In this document: in pieces, positions 53,770 to 64,000 of the stretch | Position numbering within the stretch: the first letter of the stretch is position 1 | Layout of the letters: every line of letters begins with the position of its first letter | DNA from: Serripes groenlandicus | Lineage: Eukaryota; Mollusca; Bivalvia; Cardiida; Cardiidae | Direction: 5' to 3' | Length of the DNA stretch: 64,000 bases | NCBI GenBank assembly: GCA_031761405.1 | Contig: JASEVX010000005.1 | Location: forward strand, 3,624,050 to 3,688,049 | Translations under genes and position numbers: made by a program | Notes under the pieces: model-generated | What the model was told of the DNA's origin: nothing | Databases searched by the model: none | Seen by the model: only the letters and a program-made list of their open reading frames with translations

Positions 53770-54285
53770 ACCCACTTAATCGTGATTTCCACTAGAACAT
53801 GCATTGAGTCGTGAACATATAACAACTTAATTGTAAATTTGACTAGAACAATCGTTGAGTCGTGTACATATAACAACTTAATTGTAAATTTGACTAGAAC
53901 AAGCGTTGAATAGTGAACATATAACAACTTATTTGTAAATTTGACTTGAAAAAGCGTTAAGTCTTGAACATATGACAACTTAATTGTAAATTTGAGTAAT
54001 ACAATTGTTGAGTCATTTACATATAACAACCTAATTGTAAATTTGACTAGAACAAGCGTTGAGTCGTTCACATATAACAACTTAATTGTAAATTTGACTA
54101 TAACAAACGTTGAGTCGTTCACATATAACACGTATATATAACAACCCACTTAATCGTGATTTCCACTAGAACATGCATTGAGTCGTGAACATATAACAAC
54201 TTAATTGTAAATTTGACTAGAACAATCGTTGAGTCGTGTACATATAACAACTTAATTGTAAATCTGACTAGAACAAGCGTTCAGT
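53770..54285 (+). repeat. 51-bp minisatellite, copy 2
   Basis: About 10 units of AACATATAACAACTTAATTG / TAAATTTGACTAGAACAA / GCGTTGAGTCGT type. Within it the first two units (53755-53860) recur at 54125-54250 as a block. Confidence 0.9.
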
Positions 54286-54599
54286 TATGAATCGTATCGC
54301 ACATAGAGAAAAACCTGGTTTCCATAGATAATGCTTACATCATGATGAACCCTTTTCATGAAACAGTTGAGACATAATTACAGTGCTTCAGATGAATTTC
54401 AGGTTTGATCTTCGGCATGAAATTAATTATTTACACAATGTCAGTGTTACCGACAAGCCGTGGCTGGCTGTTAAGTATTGGATACTATTGACGACATACT
54501 AGTAGTCGTAACCTCCGCCTAAGACAGTTGGTACTAACCGGCCATGATTTAAAATTCAAACTACAGTCATACCTCGAGAGCTGAAATTCGCAGGGCCCA

Positions 54600-55930
54600 T
54601 AATAAAAAGTTCGACCTGTCCATAATTCAAGGCGTTCAATTTCAGAAGACGACGAATAAGTGTTTTATCCTGACTATATTCATGAAGTTTGTGTTATTGT
54701 ATGTGGGAAAAGGTTAAAGAAAGTCGCACTCTTTGAACATCTGACGATTTTCTATTAATTTAAAAAGGTCAATGCACCCTTATCGATATCCTGCTACCGG
54801 GTTCTTACCAGTGTAAGCCATGACTGATCTTGCAATGAAACTGAATGCAGATTCAAAATTCCAACATGCGTCCCTTGATTCTACATCCATCAAGCTACAC
54901 CGTACACATATCGTATTTGTTCTATTTAAAGTCCGCTAAAAACCTTACAACCACTACTACATTCTTTATCAACACGGTTCCGAATTCAACCATACGCAAC
55001 AACGCATCTAATGATGCTAGTGCATGTTATATTCGACTGTCGGGAATTTCCGCGGGATATGTCGTTTTCCCTGACTATTCAATAGTCCTATGAATTAACA
55101 ACAACATGAATTTCAAAAATCTTTTTTATTGAAATTGACATATAACACCTGGACGTAGGATCGGTGAGGTGTGGAGACAAAAACATACACATTATTATCA
55201 TCGATTGTAACCGTTTCATGGGCAATCCATCACCACAAGCAATATTACTCGATACCGAACTGATTATAATCATTACTATTTTGAATTCTATATCATAAAT
55301 AAACAGAGATCAACCAGCACTGTGTAATTAATTATATGGGCATCCTGAACTACAAACGCTAAAGATCTGCAGTAGAAATAAATCGCCTTAGATCTGTATG
55401 AATTACTGTACAGACAACATTGCAAATGGATCTATGTTAGACATTCAAACATTTCTGGAATATATATCAATAGAAATATAACAAATAATGAAATAATCGA
55501 CTGTACCTATCCGTTGTCCAGAGCTGAATGACTGAAAAACATATGTAAAAACAAATATATTTAATAAAAACACCAGCCATACAAGAACACTAATGCTTTT
55601 CTAATTAATTCTGCTTAAATCTTGCTTACAACCCACATGTAATCAAGCGCATTTAATCTTTGAATACGTAAGCAATATTGAACTGCATCCGTAAAAGATC
55701 ATGAATCAATTCTGCTCGAACTCCTGAAATTCTGCTTTGGTTAATCAAATATAGGCTATGATGCCTAGAACTAGGTAATAAAATAATGCTATTTTTGCTC
55801 GAACTCATGCAATTCTTCTGTTTCGAAATCCTAATAAATTAGGTAATTCAAGTCCTAAGAAAGACGACTCTTCAAATATTGGAAGTGATAAATGAAGCAA
55901 TTATCTCCCCTGCATTGAATTAAAATCCTC
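54600..55930. other. Unassigned part of the 7.4-kb duplicated unit
   Basis: This is where a DIRS-type recombinase might be expected, but no frame with its conserved Arg/His/Tyr pattern was recognised. The 82-codon + frame at 54845 and 61-codon - frame at 55273 recur in unit 2 only because the duplication is recent. Confidence 0.4.
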
Positions 55931-55932
55931 TT

Positions 55933-56184
55933 TTAGAGCAATCGTGCGAAAAGGTAGATATATATATATTGAAAAAAATTGCATTTCACCAATACACCCT
56001 TCGCACTGTCTGTGCGCATTTTCTTGATAACTTTATGAATAACTGAAATAGGTGGCACAAACAAGCCAAATTTCCCTCCCCAATATTGAGAAAAGGCGTC
56101 TATACCTGTAGCAGAAGGATTCCATACCTGAAATAAAAAATACCTGTAATTTTGCGTTGTTGTCAGATGCAAACCAATCAACAT
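55933..56184 (-). pseudogene. DIRS-like element, block between RNase H and recombinase, copy 2
   Basis: The frame reads VWNPSATGIDAFSQYWGG and then FGLFVPPISVIHKVIKKM, with AKGVLV. In DIRS-type pol proteins a 'P-x-A-x-x-[VI]-D-A-F-x-Q-x-W ... P-P-x-x-[LV]-I ... G-T/V-L-V' block follows the RNase H. The same frame is at 63625-63374. Confidence 0.65.
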
Positions 56185-56814
56185 CTAATAAACCGAAACC
56201 TTATTGAATAACATTAAACATCTCAAACAAAATGCCCCAGTCATCAGAATCCACAATACGAGAAAGAGATCTGCTTTTTCAGTATCTGTTTTTGGGATCC
56301 ACTAACCATGACTAACACTTCTAAACGGATTTACTTCATAACCAGCATAACCTATAGAACTAGCGTATGAATAAACAATTTTCGTACAAAAGACTCTGCA
56401 ATGTATTGGGAATTGACTGTATTTAAATTTTTATTTCCAGAAACGAAGCTGTTCTATACTGTCATTCGATAAAGAAATGTACTGATCCCAGTAGTAAGCC
56501 GTGAGTACATCCGTACTTAGAGATCATGTCATGATCTGAGAAATATGCCCGATAACAATGCTCATTGAAGTCAGTTGACCAACACAACTGGCTACTGTTT
56601 TGGCATGAATTATACTGTGCTTATTATAACTTTACATGATGAAATCTATAGTACCAAGAGTTTTCTCCATTCTTCTGGTAGGAATATAAATCTTACCATT
56701 TAGAGAATCTAGCATAATCCCCAAAGACTCTAGTATTTGGACTGGGATCCAAATACGTTTTGAATTATTCGGGACAAAACCAGACTTAAGAATATCTGTC
56801 TTAATATCGTGACC

Positions 56815-57200
56815 TAACTTTTCTGCAATTTCAAAATTTCTAGCACAACCATATCAAGAAATATGGTGATAAGCTTACTCTCTCCCCGCCAGTTATTGAT
56901 AAGCGATCGAGTAAGTTTTGTAAAAAGGTAACATGCACTATAGATACAAAATGGCAGAACTAGGAAGTTATAGAAACTTATATTACCATTTTGACCTCTC
57001 CAAGAAAATCCGAGAAATTGAGTATGAGCACCGTAAATGTATACAAAATGATATGCAAAATCCTTTTGCAGATGAAACAGTGCGACTTTGACATCCTCAA
57101 ATTTAACCGATTGTTTCCACGGATGTTTATTGATCTCGCAAAGATCTAAAATCAAACGTGTTTTACCGGTACTCTGAACCGATACTGTCAAAGGATTCAC
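56815..57200 (-). pseudogene. DIRS-like reverse transcriptase, copy 2 (catalytic motif A deleted)
   Basis: The frame encodes TRLILDLCEINKHPWKQSVK, ALFHLQKDFAYHFVYI and FLGFSWRGQNG. Compared with copy 1, the short segment carrying the motif A aspartate is missing (an in-frame loss between ALFHLQK and AYHF), and motif C is damaged (ITIFLDMV, second Asp lost by a small deletion). It cannot be active. Confidence 0.8.
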
Positions 57201-57570
57201 AACATAGGGTTGGTCCTTCGACAGTTATATAAAATACCTATCTAATCAATCTTGAATAGCTTCTGAAACGAAATCTACATGTAAAAGGGCAGATTTATTA
57301 TTTTCACACATAATCCTTGTCGGCAGCGTTAAAAATGGAAGCTTATAACCGATTTCTATGACATCTAAAATAAGCTTACTAGCCCTTATAGAACTCCAGA
57401 AATCAATACTCGTTCTAAGCCTATGTCTTACAATAATACTTTTTTGACCCTGCTGATAATCATAAAAGTCGTGAGTAATTCTCGTATAATCAAAATACTC
57501 ATCTTTGACAAGTTCTATACTTGTTTACAGTAACCCTGGATTGTTCTTCTTGAGAGGCTGAGGCTCTGAG

Positions 57571-58550
57571 TTAAGAGCAATCTCTATGGAAATGGTTGAA
57601 CTCTCCACAGACAAAGCAAGGACCTGGGGCTGCACCATAGTTGCCGACGTTACTGTTGCTGTAGGGGTTATTTCGGCCACGAAAAAGTCTCCCCAGGTTG
57701 AAAGGCTGGGAATTCCCTAGTTGAGTTGTGGTCTGATCCCAAACATGAGGAAAAGCAGAAGTAGATGACGTGGAAGTGCGAGTACTACGTTTACTGCGAG
57801 ACGACTTCTTTTTCTTAAGAGCTTGTTTCTCCACCTTATAAATCTTGGACTCGTTCTCGCTTTCAGTCGTAGCGGGGTTCGACTCATATTGCCTAACGGT
57901 TTCCCAACCATCAAAAGACGATTCAGCAATGCGAACAAGCCCTTTCCTTTTATGCAGATTCTCTACCTCTTCGTTGAGTTGCTCGGAAGAATACTCTAGC
58001 TTGTTATTTTCAATGGCCCACAACGCTTGCTTCAACATATCAGAAATGTCACTGTCATACTGTGACTTGTTACCTTTGAACCTCCAGGTAGCGTCTTGTT
58101 CTGTTTATGACTTCTTCACTTCATAGGCAACAATTATGTTAGTGCCTTGTACCTCGACAGCTCCATAAGAATGGTGCTGAGTTGACCTTGAATGTCGTTT
58201 CCCTCGTCCACGTCAGAGAAGTAAATGAAATAATCGACTGTACCTATCCGTTGTCCAGAGCTGAATGACTTAAACCTACTTACTTGCACGTGAAACACGA
58301 GCAACCAAAGCGCCACCTCTCGGACATTACATCTAGCCAAGGGAAAGAAATTTCCTTCTAATTCATGTTCAATCAACCGAAGGAAATGATATTTCTCCTC
58401 GAAAAATAGACTTGAATCAAATACAACCTTCCGGATCGAGACATAGTACAACAAATGCATGGCGTCTGGCGAATTGGGTATTGTAACATATGCGAACAGT
58501 GAAGAATCTGGTGACACTGTGCCTATGCACTGCCTCATTAGAGTATTCAA
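57571..58550 (-). pseudogene. Gag-like protein of DIRS-like element, copy 2
   Basis: Two frames. 58550-58134 encodes about 138 residues with FFEEKYHFLRLIEHELEGNF and ends in the IQGQLSTILMELSRY segment. 58038-57571 encodes LKQALWAIENNKLEYS, a Lys/Ser/Arg/Thr-rich basic stretch, and ends with a zinc knuckle, CFVCGEFNHFHRDC (C-x2-C-x4-H-x4-C). By family this would be the RNA-binding structural protein. A stop at about 58107 separates the halves. Confidence 0.65.
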
Positions 58551-59937
58551 TGTCCGTATGTATGTTAAAAATTATTCGCATACTCGACTTATACTCGAAG
58601 CTATGTTTCTGGTCGCATCTGTTGGTCTTCACACTAAATCAGACTATTTTCAAATATCATTTATTGTAGATGAGTATTATATGGAAGATGGCAATGCTTT
58701 CTACAAACGATAACATTCTATTGTATTTCAGGGAAGTCTGTTTTGATTGATAGCTCTTTGAATTACTGTTTGGATTTGTATTGTCTCAATTGAATCGTTA
58801 AGAGCCTTATATCCGAGAAAACTTGTATAGGCGGTAATTGATATTGGTCTCGTTTATGTTTACTACGCATCCCTGTGTAGTGGAAGTGCATCCGCCATGG
58901 TTGCGGGAGTCGCGTCTTCAATCCCTGGACGTGTCACACCAAATACTTTAACATGATATTAATGGCTTTTTGCCTTTGGCGTCCAGGGTCGTGTGGTTAG
59001 CATTTCGACTGATTCGCTGGATGTTTTTAACTCTATTCGACTATTGTACTTTCGTTAAAAGAGATTTTCAATACTTTGCAAAGCTGATTCGACTGCTGTT
59101 GATTTGTTTTAATGTGGAAAAGTATTAACTTTCTAGGAATGAATTACGACGAACAATGTAGAGTCAGATGAAACCCTGTGGTTGATTATAAATGTAGGCT
59201 TGATGATAAAGCTAGAGAGGGTGTGTCGTCTGCAATAAACTATATATACTAAATGCAGGATATTTTAGCCTTGTTATAGGACAATCAAAGTACGGATGAA
59301 ACTAGTTTGGAATAACTTTCACATAATGTTTACATTATTGTGCCAGGCACACACCAGAAATGGCGGAGCCCTTTGGACATGGTGTAGCAATCACAAAGCT
59401 ATAGAGACAACCTTTTTGTGAACCAATTGGTTTAACCTTTATAACTCAAAAAATAATTTGCTTCATTATTTATGTACTGATTCCAAACATGAAGCTGTGT
59501 TTGTCTGCTGTAGAGTTAACGAACATCATGTGCGCATGTACATTTACTTCTTAACTATATATACGATATCGATATATAGGGGGATGTGACCAATCTAGTC
59601 GCCATTGTTTGTTCATACCATACTATGTGGTAACAGGATGCGCAGAGCATTTGTGTAAGAAAAACATTCACTATAATCTATAATTGATATCCTGTAGCAG
59701 TAATAATAATATTGATTGATTGGAGTCTAATGCCGTTGTCAACGTTATTTCAGTTACATCAAGGCATATAAATCGATTAAAGCGCAGGGGGTCACACCGC
59801 ACGACACCTGACCTTCACCACATGGCGATCATTATCCATGCATTCAGAATCTCCCTCGTTCGCCCTCCATCTAGACGTGCGGGATTTCTAGAAGCCTTTG
59901 AAAGTACGGTAGATCTGAGCGGCATTAAAAGGATGTT

Positions 59938-60185
59938 TCCGAGCTCCGGTAGCTCAGTCGGTAGTGACGCGGACTGTCAATTCAGGAGTTGTGAGTTCGA
60001 ACCCCAAGCTCGGCCAATCATTCTTTCCGATGCTTAACAAAAGTCCCTGTGACAAACGTCGTTCGTCTTCTACCTATGGACTAACAGTCGATGTGGTTGA
60101 TTTGAACGAATGTTGTATGGAGTACTGTTGTGCCAGGATAACATATTAGTAGGTGAACAGGCCGCCGTGATATGACCAAGTATTT
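59938..60185 (+). mobile_element. tRNA-derived SINE, family A (inside DIRS-like copy 2)
   Basis: Head GAGCTCCGGTAGCTCAGTCG with B box GAGTTCGAACCCC, the best tRNA-like promoter in the window; body GGCCGCCGTGATATGACC. The tail is lost. Confidence 0.82.
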
Positions 60186-61194
60186 TGTTAACGTTGTTGT
60201 CGTACATTTATAAAATACCCCAAGGTCGACTTTGGTTAGACGTGGTTAAAACATCACCTCTCGTACTGTTGAAAGTGCTTGTGAATTCTATATCGAGATA
60301 CTTGCATATATTTCACACAAACAATGCATTTTAAGCAGTAAACTTTGAGATTATCAAGGCACGCATCCATAACGATGGAATGTTTGTATATATTTAGAAA
60401 AGAGAAATTGTTTTGCTTCGATCAAATAAGTGGTGTGTAATGTTCAAAGCGCCCTTCTCGCGAGCGAGAGACCTGGATTACACCCCCTCAGGTCATACTA
60501 ACGACCTATAGTAACGGCTTTCCTCGACTGGTGCACAGGTGTTATGTCAACTTCCTAAACTTACCGACACTGATTATTTATCCCGAAAACGCCGTGATAT
60601 AACTTTAATACTGTTAATTCACAATACCACTCACAAACATCCCCAGTTGGTATCACTGCAGTAAGGATGTACACTGCATTCCATCAAGATTACTGTATGC
60701 TTTTTAAGGGTCGATCCTGTTTATTCCCTCTTATCTAGTCCACTGATGTATTTGTGTTACATTATCTGTATGAGATACTAATGAACATAGACCGCTTAGC
60801 AGCCTTATACATTTTAATATCTTCTGACAAGGGGCTGGTAACCGGACTAGTATGGGACAATTAGAAAACATAAAAAAAGGTTTGAAGTTGAAATTGGGCG
60901 TTTTAGAATAAAAAGGCCTTACATTTAATTAAATTCATATTAAAAATAAATGAATATTAAACATGTTTCCATATCTGGGCGAAACAACCGCCAAATTGAC
61001 ACGGCCGCCAAGCCCAAATGAGGTGAGCCTCTTGTCGGGAGAAAATGCAACTTCTAATACTATTTCGAACAAATACAAACAGGCAAAACAAATTATAATA
61101 AGTAAGCAATATCACAAATGTTGCAACATTACATATGACAATTATGTAATATTACCAAAGGAAAATAAACCTGATTTTAGACAGTGTTAGCATG

Positions 61195-61725
61195 TATATA
61201 TAACAACCCACTTAATCGTGATTTCCACTAGAACATGCATTGAGTCGTGAACATATAACAACTTAATTGTAAATTTGACTAGAACAATCGTTGAGTCGTG
61301 TACATATAACAACTTAATTGTAAATTTGACTAGAACAAGCGTTGAATAGTGAACATATAACAACTTATTTGTAAATTTGACTTGAAAAAGCGTTAAGTCT
61401 TGAACATATGACAACTTAATTGTAAATTTGAGTAATACAATTGTTGAGTCATTTACATATAACAACCTAATTGTAAATTTGACTAGAACAAGCGTTGAGT
61501 CGTTCACATATAACAACTTAATTGTAAATTTGACTATAACAAACGTTGAGTCGTTCACATATAACACGTATATATAACAACCCACTTAATCGTGATTTCC
61601 ACTAGAACATGCATTGAGTCGTGAACATATAACAACTTAATTGTAAATTTGACTAGAACAATCGTTGAGTCGTGTACATATAACAACTTAATTGTAAATC
61701 TGACTAGAACAAGCGTTCAGTTATG
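61195..61725 (+). repeat. 51-bp minisatellite, copy 3
   Basis: Unit-for-unit identical in order to copy 2, as expected from the recent duplication. Confidence 0.92.
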
Positions 61726-63373
61726 AATCGTATCGCACATAGAGAAAAACCTGGTTTCCATAGATAATGCTTACATAATGATGAACCCTTTTCATGAAAC
61801 AGTTGAGACATAATTACAGTGCTTCAGATGAATTTCAGGTTTGATCTTCGGCATGAAATTAATTATTTACACAATGTCAGTGTTACCGACAATACAAGCC
61901 GTGGCTGGCTGTTAAGTATTGGATACTATTGACGACATACTAGTAGTCGTAACCTCCGCCTAAGACAGTTGGTACTAACCGGCCATGATTTAAAATTCAA
62001 ACTACAGTCATACCTCGAGAGCTGAAATTCGCAGGGCCCATAATAAAAAGTTCGACCTGTCCATAATTCAAGGCGTTCAATTTCAGAAGACGACGAATAA
62101 GTGTTTTATTCTGACTATATTCATGAAGTTTGTGTTATTGTATGTGGGAAAAGGTTAAAGAAAGTCGCACTCTTTGAACATCTGACGATTTTCTATTAAT
62201 TTAAAAAGGTCAATGCACCCTTATCGATATCCTGCTACCGGGTTCTTACCATTGTAAGCCATGACTGATCTTGCAATGAAACTGAATGCAGATTCAAAAT
62301 TCCAACATGCGTCCCTTGATTCTACATCCATCAAGCTACACCGTACACATATCGTATTTGTTCTATTTAAAGTCCGCTAAAAACCTTACAACCACTACTA
62401 CATTCTTTATCAACACGGTTCCGAATTCAACCATACGCAACAACGCATCTAATGATGCTAGTGCATGTTATATTCGACTGTCGGGAATTTCCGCGGGATA
62501 TGTCGTTTTCCCTGACTATTCAATAGTCCTATGAATTAACAACAACATGAATTTCAAAAATCCTTTTTATTGAAATTGACATATAACACCTGGACGTAGG
62601 ATCGGTGAGGTGTGGAGACAAAAACATACACATTATTATCATCGATTGTAACCGTTTCATGGGCAATCCATCACCACAAGCAATATTACTCGATACCGAA
62701 CTGATTATAATCATTACTATTTTGAATTCTATATCATAAATAAACAGAGATCAACCAGCACTGTGTAATTAATTATATGGGCATCCTGAACTACAAACGA
62801 TAAAGATCTGCATTAGAAATAAATCGCCTTAGATCTGTATGAATTACTGTACAGACAACATTGCAAATGGATCTATGTTAGACATTCAAACATTTCTGGA
62901 ATATATATCAATAGAAATATAACAAAAAATGAAATAATCGACTGTACCTATCCGTTGTCCAGAGCTGAATGACTGAAAAACATATGTAAAAACAAATATA
63001 TTTAATAAAAACACCAGCCATACAAGAACACTAATGCTTTTCTAATTAATTCTGCTTAAATCTTGCTTACAACCCACATGTCATCAAGCGCATTTAATCT
63101 TTGAATACGTAAGCAATATTGAACTGCATCCGTAAAAGATCATGAATCAATTCTGCTCGAACTCCTGAAATTCTGCTTTGGTTAATCAAATATAGGCTAT
63201 GATGCCTAGAACTAGGTAATAAAATAATGCTATTTTTGCTCGAACTCATGCAATTCTTCTGTTTCGAAATCCTAATAAATTAGGTAATTCAAGTCCTAAG
63301 AAAGACGACTCTTCAAATATTGGAAGTGATAAATGAAGCAATTATCTCCCCTGCATTGAATGAAAATCCTCTT

Positions 63374-64000
63374 TTAGAGCAATCGTGCGAAAAGGTAGAT
63401 ATATATATATTGAAAAAAATTGCATTTCACCAATACACCCTTCGCACTGTCTGTGCGCATTTTCTTGATAACTTTATGAATAACTGAAATAGGTGGCACA
63501 AACAAGCCAAATCTCCCTCCCCAATATTGAGAAAAGGCGTCTATACCTGTAGCAGAAGGATTCCATACCTGAAATAAAAAATACCTGTAATTTTGCGTTG
63601 TTGTCAGATGCAAACCAATCAACATCTAATAAACCGAAACCTTATTGAATAACATTAAACATCTCAAACAAAATGCCCCAGTCATCAGAATCCACAATAC
63701 GAGAAAGAGATCTGCTTTTTCAGTATCTGTTCTTGGGATCCACTAACCATGACTAACACTTCTAAACGGATTTACTTCATAACCAGCATAACCTATAGAA
63801 CTAGCGTATGAATAAACAATTTTCGTACAAAAGACTCTGCAATGTATTGGGAATTGACAGTATTTAAATTTTTATTTCCAGAAACGAAGCTGTTCTATAC
63901 TGTCATTCGATAAAGAAATGTACTGATCCCAGTAGTAAGCCGTGAGTACATCCGTACTTAGAGATCATTTCATGATCTGAGAAATATGCCCGATAACAAT
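63374..64000 (-). pseudogene. DIRS-like element copy 3, cut by the window end
   Basis: 63625-63374 repeats the NPSATGIDAFSQYW block and 63880-64000 repeats the RNase H-like block (ISLSNDSIEQLRFW). Nearly identical to 55933-56559. The rest lies beyond the window. Confidence 0.75.

Larger units (their letters stand above)
52202..54595 (+). repeat. Composite repeat R, copy 2
   Basis: Same order as copy 1 with a longer 63-bp array. Divergence from copy 1 is a few percent in the conserved block and larger elsewhere. The right border, TACAGTCATACCTCGAGAGC, again looks like a pogo/Tigger-type end and continues into AAAAAGTTCGACCTGTCCAT. Confidence 0.82.
53281..56559 (+). repeat. Tandem segmental duplication, unit 1 (part visible in both units)
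   Basis: 53281-56559 matches 60716-64000 with only scattered single-base changes and small indels (offset 7435 rising to 7441). The full unit runs from 53281 to 60715. Confidence 0.95.
55933..60710 (-). mobile_element. DIRS-like retroelement, copy 2 (inverted relative to copy 1)
   Basis: The - strand order is: 5' region with SINEs (60710-58720), Gag-like (58550-57570), reverse transcriptase (57200-56815), RNase H-like (56600-56440) and a downstream coding block (56184-55933). A tyrosine recombinase was not recognised in 55930-54600. The element end at about 60706 coincides within about 10 bp with the tandem-duplication junction. Confidence 0.75.
60716..64000 (+). repeat. Tandem segmental duplication, unit 2 (runs off the window); carries composite repeat R copy 3
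   Basis: Starts CCTGTTTATTCCCTCTTATC as at 53281 and continues to the window end. It includes the conserved block (60963-61190), the 51-bp array (61195-61725) and the start of another - strand DIRS-like element. It lacks the 63-bp array and the hairpin, because the junction lies downstream of them. Confidence 0.95.

Noticed and set aside
53751..54149. 132-codon - strand frame of 17-residue repeats (also 61187-61585)
   Set aside because: Produced by the 51-bp minisatellite; array length, not selection, sets its size.
54845..55093. 82-codon frame identical at 62286-62534
   Set aside because: Identity reflects the recent 7.4-kb duplication; no recognisable domain.

Overview
This window is AT-rich animal DNA. 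It has spliced exons with GT/AG borders, tRNA-derived SINEs, LINEs, a DIRS-like retroelement, a PIF/Harbinger transposon and many minisatellites, and it shows no operons or ribosome-binding sites. The repeat families look like those of bivalve molluscs: the 'gtgacctagtttttgaccc'-type tandem repeat, palindromic MITEs starting TGAGCCGT, and SINEs ending in (CAAT)n. I infer a bivalve; the species cannot be fixed from the window.

Only two host genes can be supported. (1) A five-exon cys-loop ligand-gated ion channel subunit of nicotinic-receptor type on the + strand (19722-35661). It reads as one continuous 436-residue protein with a signal peptide, a 13-residue Cys loop and four membrane segments. 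Its introns are packed with mobile elements. (2) Three exons on the - strand (51064-49396) of a putative zinc metallopeptidase with an HEYAHSIH motif. The upstream border of its middle exon is problematic, so it may be a pseudogene.

Layout. 1-4.2 kb: mostly unassigned, with a tRNA-like element and a promoter-like stretch. 4.2-9.4 kb: a nested mobile complex, with a Ty3/Gypsy integrase scrap, inverted ~21-bp minisatellites at both flanks, ~110-bp hairpin-bearing satellite units, a Harbinger transposon with 81-bp terminal inverted repeats inserted inside one satellite unit, then a LINE ORF1 scrap. 9.4-19.6 kb: tandem repeats, MITEs and a LINE remnant. 19.7-35.7 kb: the receptor gene; intron 2 holds a ~24-bp minisatellite split by two LINE copies. 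36.3-38.4 kb: a composite repeat (63-bp E-box array, perfect hairpin, conserved block, 51-bp array). 38.5-40.5 kb: a LINE with ORF1 and endonuclease on the - strand. 41.9-45.9 kb: a decayed DIRS-like retroelement (+). 47-48.5 kb: an L1/Tx1-like LINE (-). 49.4-51.1 kb: the metallopeptidase exons. 52.2-54.6 kb: a second composite repeat. 55.9-60.7 kb: a second DIRS-like element, inverted relative to the first. 60.7-64 kb: a near-identical direct repeat of 53.3-56.6 kb (offset about 7.44 kb), which runs off the window.

Most long open frames here come from minisatellites whose period is a multiple of three, or from dead retroelements; they are not host genes. The most unusual structures are the nested inverted-minisatellite/Harbinger complex, the composite 63-bp/hairpin/51-bp repeat present three times (the third copy lacks the 63-bp array and the hairpin), the 7.4-kb tandem duplication whose junction lies at the end of a DIRS-like element, and the hidden metallopeptidase gene.
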